DNA from: JBFXAF01 sp050184585
GTDB lineage: Bacteria > Pseudomonadota > Alphaproteobacteria > Rhizobiales > Rhizobiaceae
Assembly (NCBI GenBank): GCA_050184585.1
Contig: JBFXAF010000002.1
Coordinates: 186,001 to 250,000, forward strand
DNA: 64,000 bases
Reading direction: 5' to 3'
The notes under the pieces are model-generated. The model was not told the DNA's origin and searched no databases. It worked only from the letters and a program-made list of their open reading frames with translations. Each line of letters starts with the position of its first letter. Position 1 is the first letter of the stretch. Of the stretch, positions 44,199-52,164 are shown piece by piece. A program made the position numbers and the translations under genes.

Positions 44199-45050
44199 AT
44201 GGGCAACTCGGTCTATGCCAACAAGATGGGCTTCTTCCACAAGGGAAGCAGCGGCATGGGCGTGGCCCAACTGGACGTCTGCCTCAGCCCGCCGCCGCCG
44301 CCGGCGGGACCGGTGCCCATCCCCTACGTCAACATTCTCCAGGCGAGCGACCTCATCAAGGGCAGCAGGACCGTCAAGATCCAGGGCAACCCGACAGCGC
44401 TCGAGAATGTCTCGGAAATCGTCACCAGCACCGGCAACGAGGCCGCGACGCCGGGGCTCGGCGCGGGCGTCGTCACCCACAGGATCAAGGGCAAGGGCAG
44501 CTTCAAGCTGTGGTCCTTCGACGTCAAGGTCGAGGGCAAGGGCGTTTGCCGGCATGGCGACCCGATGGGTCAGAACGAGATGAGCCAGCCGCCGAACTGC
44601 GTCGACGTTCAGGCGCTCGTCGATTTCATGGTCATGCTCATGTCGGAGGGCAATTTCAGGCCCTGCGACACCCACTATTCGTCCGGCCGGTGCCGCCCGG
44701 CCAGATCGGACGCACAGGCCGATGCCGTGAACGGCCAGCCGTGCTGGGAATGCAGCCGCGATACCGAGGGTCCTGTCACGGCAAGCTATTTCGGCGATCC
44801 GAACCGGCCCAAACCGTCCAATCCCGACGTGCCCGGTTCCGCGGAATACATGACCCACGACCACCAGCCGCCGCTCAACATGGCATGGGAACTCGGTGGC
44901 TGCTGGATGGAGGAGAGTCCCGAGGCGTTCAAGGAGCACTTCGCCAAGCCGGAGACGGTCAAGCCGCATTGCCAGGCGCATGCCTGCAGCCAGGGTGGCA
45001 CGATGGGCCACTATGTGCGCAACAACATGCAACACCCGTCGACATTCTAG
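44199..45050 (+). CDS. DUF4150 PAAR-like spike protein with Cys/His-rich C-terminus
   Basis: 283 residues. The N-terminal DUF4150 fold (residues ~1-150) is PAAR-like: MGNSVYANKMGFFHKGSSGMGVAQLDVCLSPPPPPAGPVPIPYVN, VSEIVTSTGNEAATPGLGAGVVTHRIKGK, GVCRHGDPMGQNE. Such proteins tip the VgrG spike and can carry effectors. From ~165 on there is a Cys/His-rich tail: NGQPCWECSRDTEG, MTHDHQPPLNMAWELGGCW and PHCQAHACSQGGTMGH, which looks zinc-binding and could be a toxin or an adaptor module. It is followed by two small unknown genes and a DUF2169 gene, the layout of an effector-loading cassette. Confidence 0.85.
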   Translation: MGNSVYANKMGFFHKGSSGMGVAQLDVCLSPPPPPAGPVPIPYVNILQASDLIKGSRTVKIQGNPTALENVSEIVTSTGNEAATPGLGAGVVTHRIKGKGSFKLWSFDVKVEGKGVCRHGDPMGQNEMSQPPNCVDVQALVDFMVMLMSEGNFRPCDTHYSSGRCRPARSDAQADAVNGQPCWECSRDTEGPVTASYFGDPNRPKPSNPDVPGSAEYMTHDHQPPLNMAWELGGCWMEESPEAFKEHFAKPETVKPHCQAHACSQGGTMGHYVRNNMQHPSTF

Positions 45051-45056
45051 GGCGCC

Positions 45057-45467
45057 ATGGCCACCGCGCGCGAACTCCAGGCCGGCTACATCGCGGAACT
45101 GCGCAGCATCGCGCCCGCGATCGATGGCTGGTGGGAAGAGCTGAACAACGGCCCCCGCGCCAGGTTCGCGCAGTACCGCTGGCCGACTGGACCGGCGGGC
45201 CATCCACGCGTCCTGGCCGTATTCCGCAAGTATTTCCTGCTCATCGAGGAGGCCAATGACGAGGTTCGCCGTAAGCCCTCGGCCCCTCCGCCGGAAAATG
45301 CGGAAGAGCTGTGGGGTCGCGACAGCATGGGGGAGTCCCAGGCGATCGAGAATCCGGCCGACCTCCTCATCCACGACATCGCAACGCTGGCGGCGGACGT
45401 GAAGCATCTTGCCCTCGGCATCGTCTTCGTGCCGGTCGGCATGGACGACTACGAGCGGTTCACCTGA
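45057..45467 (+). CDS. Unknown protein, T6SS PAAR-like cassette member A
   Basis: 136 residues, not recognised. It is helical, acidic and tryptophan-rich at the start (AIDGWWEELNNGP), has no signal peptide or membrane helix, and ends LALGIVFVPVGMDDYERF. The region HPRVLAVFRKYFLLIEEAND...ADLLIHDI...VPVGMDDY aligns by eye with HPLVVHVLREFWLRCVELNE...ETLLLQWL...WPVGIDET of the next gene, so the two look like distant paralogues. The stop overlaps the next ATG (TGATG type). Being next to the PAAR-like gene, it could be an immunity protein or an effector chaperone; neither is shown. Confidence 0.7.
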   Translation: MATARELQAGYIAELRSIAPAIDGWWEELNNGPRARFAQYRWPTGPAGHPRVLAVFRKYFLLIEEANDEVRRKPSAPPPENAEELWGRDSMGESQAIENPADLLIHDIATLAADVKHLALGIVFVPVGMDDYERFT

Positions 45468-45946
45468 TGAAGCCGACCACCCTCTTCGAACCAGAGAGCG
45501 GAATGCGGCGTCTGCTGTCGGCGCCCGGCGACATAGAGCCTCGTGCATACCCCGTCCTGCGCAAGGACGCGGCGGCTTCGGCATTCCAGGGTCTGTTCGA
45601 CGAGTATCGCGACCGGCTCTGGTCCGCGCACCTGATCGCCGTTCCCTGGTGGGAAGCAACGATCGGAGCGCAGCAGCGGCTTGGAAAAACCCGCGAGGAA
45701 GCCGTCGACATCTCGTTCGACAAGCGCATCGCGGGCGCCGCGGCGCACCCGCTCGTCGTCCATGTGCTCAGGGAATTCTGGCTGCGCTGCGTCGAACTCA
45801 ACGAAGCCTATCCCGATCGCCGCGTCGCGCCGGAGACGCTGCTCCTGCAATGGCTGTTCGATGCAGGCGAGACGGATCTGGTGGCGGTGGTCTCCGGCAT
45901 GCCTTATTGGCCGGTCGGGATCGACGAGACCGGCAAGTGGGTCTGA
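45467..45946 (+). CDS. Unknown protein, T6SS PAAR-like cassette member B
   Basis: 159 residues, not recognised. Soluble, helix-rich, with FQGLFDEYRDRLWSAHLIAVPWWEATIGAQQRLGKTREEAVDI and the shared C-terminal segment WPVGIDETGKWV. It appears to be a remote paralogue of member A (see there). It starts on the last base of member A's stop and is 3 bp ahead of the DUF2169 gene, so it is certainly in the same operon. Function unknown. Confidence 0.7.
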   Translation: MKPTTLFEPESGMRRLLSAPGDIEPRAYPVLRKDAAASAFQGLFDEYRDRLWSAHLIAVPWWEATIGAQQRLGKTREEAVDISFDKRIAGAAAHPLVVHVLREFWLRCVELNEAYPDRRVAPETLLLQWLFDAGETDLVAVVSGMPYWPVGIDETGKWV

Positions 45947-45949
45947 ACG

Positions 45950-47035
45950 ATGATCTTCGCCGTCCCGGTCGACAACCGCACCCCCTTCTCCGCCACGACC
46001 AACGTGCAGCTGAACGCCGACGGCCAGGAAGTGCTGGTCGTCATGTTCTCGGCGAGCTTCCGGCTTTCGGAAGCAGGCGGCCCGCCTGAACCCGCGGAAA
46101 ATCCCCTCGTGGTCACGCTTGGCGACGTTCCATCGGGAGCACCAGGCCGTTCATCCACGCGCTACGATTCCGATACCTGCGCCACAAAGCCCGGCGTCGA
46201 TGTGATCGCAAACGCGACGGCCTACGCGCCCAAGGGCAAGCCGGTGCGCGAGATGCAGGTCGGCCTGCAGGTCGGCGCCGTGCGCAAGGTGCTCCAGGTC
46301 ATGGGGGATCGCCTCTACGACATGGGTTCCTACAGCGCCCCTCATCCGTTCACGAAAATGCCGATCGTCTACGAGCGGGCCTATGGCGGCGCCACCGAAG
46401 ACGGCCGCGTCGACCCGCGCAATCCGGTTGGCGTCGGTTACCACCATGCTCCGTCGGCGGACCCGGCCGTCCGCACCCAGGCCCCGAACATCACCTACCC
46501 AGGCGAGCCGTATCTCAGCCCCTCCGATCGTCCGCGACCCGCGGGGTTCGGAGTGGTCTCGAGGGGCTGGCAGCCCCGGGTCGGCTATGCGGGAACCTAT
46601 GACCAGTCGTGGCGGGCCACGCAGTGGCCGCTGCCAGCCAGGGATTTCGATGATCGCCATAATCTCTGCGCGCCGCCCGACCAGCAGCTGAAGCATCTCG
46701 CCAGTGGCGAGGCGGTCACGCTGATCGGCATGACGCCGTCGGGCCGGCTGGAATTCGCCGTGCCGACGGTGACCGCGCCGATCCGGCTCGCCTTCGACGA
46801 CCGCATCGAGGAACACGCGTTCAAGCCCGATGCGCTGATCATCGAACCGGACCTTTCGCGCGTCACGCTCAAGGCCCGGCTGTCGATGGTGGCGAAGAGA
46901 AACGGGCCGGCGCTGCGCAGCATCCTTTTCGGACACGCGACGCCGGCGCTCGTTCTCGCGCATCGCAAGCGCAAGCCGTACTTCGCGGGGCTCGGCGGAG
47001 ACGGCACCGTCCGGGGCTCACGCGCATGGCGCTGA
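45950..47035 (+). CDS. DUF2169 T6SS adaptor/chaperone protein
   Basis: 361 residues. DUF2169: NRTPFSATTNVQLNADGQEVLVVMFSASFRL, APKGKPVREMQVGLQVGAVRKVLQVMGDRLYD, PFTKMPIVYERAYGGATEDG, EPYLSPSDRPRPAGFGVVSRGWQPR. In Agrobacterium a DUF2169 protein is a chaperone that helps load a DUF4150-linked effector on VgrG. The same role is likely for the PAAR-like protein three genes upstream. It overlaps the next gene by 10 bp. Confidence 0.88.
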   Translation: MIFAVPVDNRTPFSATTNVQLNADGQEVLVVMFSASFRLSEAGGPPEPAENPLVVTLGDVPSGAPGRSSTRYDSDTCATKPGVDVIANATAYAPKGKPVREMQVGLQVGAVRKVLQVMGDRLYDMGSYSAPHPFTKMPIVYERAYGGATEDGRVDPRNPVGVGYHHAPSADPAVRTQAPNITYPGEPYLSPSDRPRPAGFGVVSRGWQPRVGYAGTYDQSWRATQWPLPARDFDDRHNLCAPPDQQLKHLASGEAVTLIGMTPSGRLEFAVPTVTAPIRLAFDDRIEEHAFKPDALIIEPDLSRVTLKARLSMVAKRNGPALRSILFGHATPALVLAHRKRKPYFAGLGGDGTVRGSRAWR

Positions 47036-48078
47036 AGCGGCCGCTCTACATCGCTGGAGGTGGCGCCGTGACGTCGGGCGGGCTCGATATGCGCCAGACC
47101 ATAGCCGCCATCAGGGCTGGACTGTCGGCCTTCGCCGAGGAGTACCTGGTCGATCCCTTCGCCAGCAGCCAACTGACTGCGAGAGTGCCGACCCATTTCC
47201 ACCTGAGGCGCAACCAGGGCGCCTGGCTCGTCAACCTCGCTGCCAGAGCTCTCGCGGAAGCGCTTCGAACGGGCGCTGCGGCGCCGGAGGAAAGCGCTGT
47301 CTTGATCAGCACGCCGGAGAGTTTCCGCAAGCACCCGGCGTTCGACGACGTGGCGTTGAACGACTTCCTGCCGGCGCTGATGCGGCAGGCGGGCGTAAAG
47401 CTGCATCCAGCGTCGCGTGTGATCGATGGCGGCGCGGCGGCGAGCATCGGCCTGCTGGAGCGCGCCGCCGACATTCTGGAGACCCAGGGAGCGAGCCAGA
47501 TCCTCCTCGGCGGCGTCGACAGTTTCCTCAACCAGAAGGACCTCGCGAGGTTGCGCGATGCCGAGCGCCTCAGCGGTTCCGCCAACGCCCAGGGCCTCGT
47601 GCCAGGCGAGGCTGCGGTCTTCGTGCGTATCACGACGGCCCCCGCGTCGAAGGGAGAGGTGATGCCGGCGATCCGCGGAATTGGCATCGCGCAGGAGAAC
47701 GACAGCGTCCTTTCCGACCGGGCGAGCCAGGGGCGCGGACTGCTCGCGGCCCTGCGCGCCGCCTCCGCCAGCCCCGCCCCTGCGGAGCCCGACATCGCCT
47801 TCGTCGTCAGCAACTCCAACGGCGAACGCTACAGCGGCCTCGAGCAGTTGATCGCGCGTTCGCGGTTCTACCAGACGCGTCGGGAAATCCTGGCCACCTG
47901 CTATCCGGCGATGACCATCGGCGACATCGGCGCGGCGAGCGGGGCGCTGGCGCTGCTGATCGCGTCCGACAGCCTCACCCGGAACTATGCCCCCGGGCCG
48001 GTCGCCATGTGCGAAGTCGCATCCGAGGGCGGGATGCGGGCCGCCGCGGCTGTTCTCGGCATGCGCCGCGCGGCGTAG
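47026..48078 (+). CDS. Thiolase-fold protein without catalytic cysteine (T6SS-associated)
   Basis: 350 residues. The thiolase/ketoacyl-synthase fold is recognisable: KRPLYIAGGGAVTSGGLDMRQTIAAIRAGLSAF, ALAEALRTGAAAPEESAVLIST, VIDGGAAASIGLLERAADIL, SQILLGGVDSFLNQKDLARLRDAERL, GLVPGEAAVFVRI, MTIGDIGAASGALALLIA. At the nucleophile position a ketoacyl synthase would have Cys in ACA(T/S); here DGGAAAS has none. The His/His pair is also not evident. So it cannot act as a condensing enzyme and is probably structural or regulatory in T6SS. It overlaps DUF2169 by 10 bp and is convergent with the next gene. Confidence 0.8.
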   Translation: MALKRPLYIAGGGAVTSGGLDMRQTIAAIRAGLSAFAEEYLVDPFASSQLTARVPTHFHLRRNQGAWLVNLAARALAEALRTGAAAPEESAVLISTPESFRKHPAFDDVALNDFLPALMRQAGVKLHPASRVIDGGAAASIGLLERAADILETQGASQILLGGVDSFLNQKDLARLRDAERLSGSANAQGLVPGEAAVFVRITTAPASKGEVMPAIRGIGIAQENDSVLSDRASQGRGLLAALRAASASPAPAEPDIAFVVSNSNGERYSGLEQLIARSRFYQTRREILATCYPAMTIGDIGAASGALALLIASDSLTRNYAPGPVAMCEVASEGGMRAAAAVLGMRRAA

Positions 48079-48096
48079 CCGCCGAACGATCCGGAA

Positions 48097-49260
48097 CTAC
48101 AGCCAGGCGGGATACGCGCGCGTCCGGCGCCAGTTCGCCAGCATCAGTTCCGGTTCGCGCAGCGCTGCCCGCATCGCGTCCAGCCGTTGCCGGCGCATCG
48201 ACAGGAACGGCTTCTCGGACTCGCGATCCTTGCGTTCTTTCCACCAGATCTCGACCCAGTCGGCCGAGGGAAGCTCGGTTTCCTCCCGGTCCGCGAAAGT
48301 GGGCCCGAGCGCCGAGGGATCCGAGATGAAGGCCGCCGTATCGCCGAAATCGATGGCGAAAAGGTCGCGCAGCGCATCTCCCGCGGGGACGATCAAGTCC
48401 TTGTCCCGCATCTTGTCGATCAGCCACGGCATGATCGCGGTGTCCCCGAGCAGGCCGATCGAGGCAACCGCGTCGACGCGGGAAAGCGGTTGCTCCAGCC
48501 GCGACTGGAGCCAGCGTTTGGCTTCTGCCGCAGGCGTCGCCAACAGCCGGATCTCCATCGCCCTGCGGGCAAGTTCCGGCAGGGTGAGAACGATCCGGTC
48601 CAGCACCGGTCGCGCGGCGGCGGCGTCGCCGAGCAGGCAGCATGCAGCCGCGGCTTCCAACCGCTCGATTGGGTCGTCCCTGCCGAGCGCGGCGATGACG
48701 AGCGGAAGGTGTTCCCGTCGCTTCAATCGTCCTGCGAGCTTCAGCGCCCGGATGCGTACGCCGGCATCGTCGTCGCTCAGGCAATCCCCCAGCGTGGGTC
48801 CAGCATCGACGCGATGATGCCAGAGCGCAGCGAGGCCGATGCACCGGCGGAGCGGGTCGCGCGATCTTACCCAGTCGGCGACGAAGGGGCGGAGCGCCTC
48901 GCGCGGCGCCCGGGCGACCGCGCCCGACAACGCCTCGACCGCGTCCCGGCCAAGCGGCTCGGTGAGATCGAGCGCCTCGGCGACCGCCTCTACCGACCCG
49001 GACCGCATGGCCAGCACGCCGATGACGAAGGTCTCGCCGGGTTCGGCATAGTCGGCGAAGCGAGCCTTGGCGAGTTCCCATCCCACCAGCCCCGCCGCCT
49101 CCAACCCCTCGACGTTCGCCTCCAGGCGCTGGTCGATCCGGCCGATCCCGGTGTCGTCGAGCAGATGCCCGTCGATCGCATGCCGGCGGCGAAGCCACAG
49201 GAACGCTGCTTCTTCCGCGTGCTGCGCGACGATGGCTGGGATGGTGGCTACGCGCAGCAT
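48097..49260 (-). CDS. TIGR02270-family HEAT-repeat T6SS-associated protein
   Basis: 387 residues from the ATG at 49260. Helical repeats throughout: AIVAQHAEEAAFLWLRRRHAI, LKLAGRLKRREHLPLVIAALGRDDPIERLEAAAACCLLGD, ARRAMEIRLLATPAAEAKRWL. The family is found almost only in T6SS loci beside DUF2169/DUF4150/VgrG genes and its function is unknown. It is the last gene of the reverse-strand cassette vgrG-DUF6484-TIGR02270, 8 bp after the DUF6484 stop. A longer start (49389) exists but reads poorly. Confidence 0.85.
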   Translation of the reverse strand: MLRVATIPAIVAQHAEEAAFLWLRRRHAIDGHLLDDTGIGRIDQRLEANVEGLEAAGLVGWELAKARFADYAEPGETFVIGVLAMRSGSVEAVAEALDLTEPLGRDAVEALSGAVARAPREALRPFVADWVRSRDPLRRCIGLAALWHHRVDAGPTLGDCLSDDDAGVRIRALKLAGRLKRREHLPLVIAALGRDDPIERLEAAAACCLLGDAAAARPVLDRIVLTLPELARRAMEIRLLATPAAEAKRWLQSRLEQPLSRVDAVASIGLLGDTAIMPWLIDKMRDKDLIVPAGDALRDLFAIDFGDTAAFISDPSALGPTFADREETELPSADWVEIWWKERKDRESEKPFLSMRRQRLDAMRAALREPELMLANWRRTRAYPAWL

Positions 49261-49268
49261 ACGCGCTC

Positions 49269-49712
49269 TCAGTTCAGGTGGACCGACCCGCCGCGCACGC
49301 GATTTGGGCCGCTCGCCTGGCTGCTCACCTGCACGCCCCGGATACTGATCCGGCCGTCCTTCTCCAGGATGATCGAAGCGAGCCCGCATCGAAGTTCGAT
49401 GCGCTTGTCGGCGGTGATGACGACGCGTTCGTCGTCACGCCTGACCTCGGCGACGGCTCCGCCCTTGAGCGGCGCGACGACCCGCCCCACCACCAGCGGC
49501 CGCTTGGGGTCGCCGTTCTCGAACAGCAGAGCGACCTCGTTGCCGACGGCGGAGCTGTCCAGTTCCGCCAGGCTTCGGGCTGGGATCGCGACCTCTTCCG
49601 GATTGCCCATGAAGACGACGAGCGGGTTGCCGCCGTCGAAACCGATCACCAGGCCGATGACGACGCCGTCGATCCTGTCCTGCGGCTTGGCTTCCCTCGC
49701 CTTAGTTTTCAT
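49269..49712 (-). CDS. DUF6484-domain T6SS-associated protein
   Basis: 147 residues. DUF6484 text: QDRIDGVVIGLVIGFDGGNPLVVF, PARSLAELDSSAVGNEVALLFENGDPKRPLVVGRV, RVVITADKRIELRCGLASIILEKDGRISIRGVQVSSQASGPNRVRGGSVHLN. It resembles a small beta-rich protein that may bind VgrG or PAAR. The ATG overlaps the vgrG 3' end by 11 bp. Confidence 0.82.
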   Translation of the reverse strand: MKTKAREAKPQDRIDGVVIGLVIGFDGGNPLVVFMGNPEEVAIPARSLAELDSSAVGNEVALLFENGDPKRPLVVGRVVAPLKGGAVAEVRRDDERVVITADKRIELRCGLASIILEKDGRISIRGVQVSSQASGPNRVRGGSVHLN

Positions 49713-52005
49713 GGATCTTGCTCCCCTTGATGATGACGTCGCTGCTGGCCTTGATGTTGATCTTGCCGCTGCCGGAGACGGAGATGTCCTTGCCCTTGAT
49801 GGTGATCGTCCCGTCCTTCTTCATCGAGATGGAGGCGCTGCCGCACTTGAGGGTGATAGAGTCCTTCGCCTCCAGCACATAGTTCTTGCCCACGGTCAGG
49901 CTGGCGTCTTCGCCGACATTGACCGCGCTTGCCTTGGCCACCTTCATGGCATGGGCGCCGCCGATCGTCGTCGCATCGTCCTTGCCGATCTGGATGCTCC
50001 GTGCCTCTGCGACGGCGAACGACTGGTTGGCGCCGATGTTGATCGTCTGGTCCTTGCCGACCGACACCGTGTCGCTTCCGCCGACATTGTGCGTCTGATT
50101 GCTGCCGACGGTCACTTCACGCGATGCGCCGACCGTGATCGCCTGGGACGCGCCGACGGTCTGGGTCTCGCTGGCGCCGACCGAAGCGATGCGCGCCGCG
50201 CCGATCGTGATCGTCTGCACCGCGCCGATCGTCTGAGTCTGGTTGATCCCTATCGTTTCCGTCGAGTTCATCATGACCGCGATGGTCTCATTCTTCGCAA
50301 CGGTCAGTGACCGGTTGCCTCCCACCGTCTCGGTATCGTTGTTGCCGATCGTTCCCGTCCGGTTGTTGCCGACCAGCAGCGTCTTGTTGTTGCCGACGTC
50401 CTCGTCGAGGTTGACCCCCACCGAGTGCTTCGCGTTGTTGTCGATGCGGTCGGACTGGTCGTGCTGAACCAGCTTGTCGCGATCGTTCTTGATCAGCAGC
50501 TTGTGGTCCTTTTGCGCCTGGAAGTAGACCTCCTCGGCGCCGGCCTTGTCCTCGAAGCGCAGTTCGTTCCATCCGCCGCCGCCTAGCGACGAGTTCGACT
50601 TCCATCCCGACATCGTCGCGCTGCCGGGCAGCGAGTAGGGCGGCATCTGCGAGGCGTTGTAGACGCGGCCGGTGATGATTGGCCGGTCGGGATCGCCCTC
50701 CACGAATTCAACGATCACCTCCTGGCCGATCCGCGGTATCTGGATGAAGCCCCAGCCGCTGCCGGCCCAGGTCTGCGACACGCGCACGAAACAGGAGCTG
50801 TTCTGGTCGCGTTTTCCCAGGCGGTCCCAGTGGAACTGCACCTTCACCCGGGCATACTCGTCGGTGAAGATCTCCTGGCCCGAGGGACCCACCACCGTCG
50901 CCGTCTGCGGTCCGCGCATGACCGGCCGCGGCGTCACGCGGGGCGGACGGTAGGTGATCGATGTCGGCGCGACGCCGAGCACCACCGTGTAGGATTCGCC
51001 CTCGGGAGCTTCGATGCCGGCGATGAAGCCGGGATCGAACATCCGATACTGCGCGCTGACGACCATGTACTCCTGATTCTGGTCGTCGCGGGGGAAGCTC
51101 TCCAGCTTGAACGTGCAGCCCGGAAACAGCCCCCGGGCGTGCCCGACGGCCGAGATGCGCTTGTGCGGCGCCTGCAACTCCTGGCGACGGATCGAGGCGA
51201 TCGTTTCGCCACGGCCGCTATCGAGATGCGCGCCGGGCTGATGATACTGCTCGCCGGCCGCCTCCTTGTGGGAGAATGGCTGCGTCGACTGCGCCATGAG
51301 GTCGGCGCCGGGCTTCTTGAAGTCGAAATCGGTGTGGACATAGGCGCCCGACTGGACCGACACCAGATATGCCCACTCGACGATGTACTCCTTGTCGCGC
51401 CGGTTTCCGAGGCCCCCGAAATTGAACTCGACGGTCTCGTAGCCGGGCGCCGGCTTCAGCTTGCTCATCGCGTCGGTGAGCACCAGCGTATGCGTGGCGT
51501 CTCCGTGCTCGAAGAAGTACATGATGCCTTCGTGCTCGAGCAGGCGCTGGACGAAATTCAGATCGCTCTCGTCGTACTGTACGCAGTACTCCCTCTCCGG
51601 ATAGCTCGACTGAAGCCGCTTCTCGAACTTCGCATCGGGGTATTTCGAGAAGATCTCCTCGACGATCTCGATCACCGTCTTCTTCTGGAATATCCGGCAG
51701 TCGGTCGTGTTGGAAAGGAACCAGAGCCACGGCCGGACGATCGCCTCGTAGCGCGCGAGTTCCTCCTCGATCCGCGTCAGCCGGAAATCGGAGCAGAGGC
51801 CGCTGAACCATCGCTTGGGCTCGCCTTCCCCCTCGATCGATATGACCTGGCCCAGCATCTTCATCGGGTCGATGCCGATGTCGGTGCTGACGAACGAGAT
51901 CGTATAGGAAAAGCAGGAGCTGACTTCGTCACGCCCCTCGAGACGGGTGAAGATCAAGGAATCGCCAGCAGGTGTCCTGGCGACGGCACTACGATCAGCT
52001 GCCAT
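49702..52005 (-). CDS. vgrG: T6SS spike protein VgrG (TssI) with long beta-helix repeats
   Basis: 767 residues. The gp27-like part (residues ~1-330: LEGRDEVSSCFSYTISFVS, DESDLNFVQRLLEHEGIMYFFEHGD) is followed by the gp5 OB fold (TATVVGPSGQEIFTDEYARVKVQFHWDRLG, SWGFIQIPRIGQEVIVEFVEGDPDRPIITGRVYN-like) and about 22 octad-like repeats (residues ~530-705, T-x-x-V/I-G-x-N type) that form a long triangular beta-helix needle. A conserved tail (GSASISMKKDGTITIKGKDI) closes it. No C-terminal toxin domain is present, so effectors must ride on PAAR-like or DUF6484 partners. Divergent from the second FHA gene (159 bp). Confidence 0.95.
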   Translation of the reverse strand: MAADRSAVARTPAGDSLIFTRLEGRDEVSSCFSYTISFVSTDIGIDPMKMLGQVISIEGEGEPKRWFSGLCSDFRLTRIEEELARYEAIVRPWLWFLSNTTDCRIFQKKTVIEIVEEIFSKYPDAKFEKRLQSSYPEREYCVQYDESDLNFVQRLLEHEGIMYFFEHGDATHTLVLTDAMSKLKPAPGYETVEFNFGGLGNRRDKEYIVEWAYLVSVQSGAYVHTDFDFKKPGADLMAQSTQPFSHKEAAGEQYHQPGAHLDSGRGETIASIRRQELQAPHKRISAVGHARGLFPGCTFKLESFPRDDQNQEYMVVSAQYRMFDPGFIAGIEAPEGESYTVVLGVAPTSITYRPPRVTPRPVMRGPQTATVVGPSGQEIFTDEYARVKVQFHWDRLGKRDQNSSCFVRVSQTWAGSGWGFIQIPRIGQEVIVEFVEGDPDRPIITGRVYNASQMPPYSLPGSATMSGWKSNSSLGGGGWNELRFEDKAGAEEVYFQAQKDHKLLIKNDRDKLVQHDQSDRIDNNAKHSVGVNLDEDVGNNKTLLVGNNRTGTIGNNDTETVGGNRSLTVAKNETIAVMMNSTETIGINQTQTIGAVQTITIGAARIASVGASETQTVGASQAITVGASREVTVGSNQTHNVGGSDTVSVGKDQTINIGANQSFAVAEARSIQIGKDDATTIGGAHAMKVAKASAVNVGEDASLTVGKNYVLEAKDSITLKCGSASISMKKDGTITIKGKDISVSGSGKINIKASSDVIIKGSKIHEN
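49890..50410 (-). repeat. Coding repeats of the VgrG needle
   Basis: About 22 imperfect 24-bp units encoding T-x-(T/S)-(V/I)-G-x-N-like octads of VgrG. It is a protein repeat and not a CRISPR or intergenic array, since there are no spacers and the reading frame is kept throughout. Confidence 0.75.
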
Positions 52006-52164
52006 GACGACTCTCCACCGCCGGAGCGATATGCGTAGGCCAACCTAGCATAGGAATCAGTGCGGCCAGCAAGCGTTCAACCCAAGGTTCTGGAATCCGT
52101 TGTCCCGGAGTTGATGCAGGCGATACAATGCCCCCGCCTTAAACCACCCTGTTGCGATGCCCCG

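Noticed and set aside
49890..50410. CRISPR or intergenic tandem repeat array
   Set aside because: The periodicity is a coding repeat of VgrG in a single frame with no spacers.
52006..52164. Sigma-54 promoter upstream of the second FHA gene or vgrG
   Set aside because: No GG-N10-GC element with the TGGCAC-N5-TTGC pattern was found on either strand.
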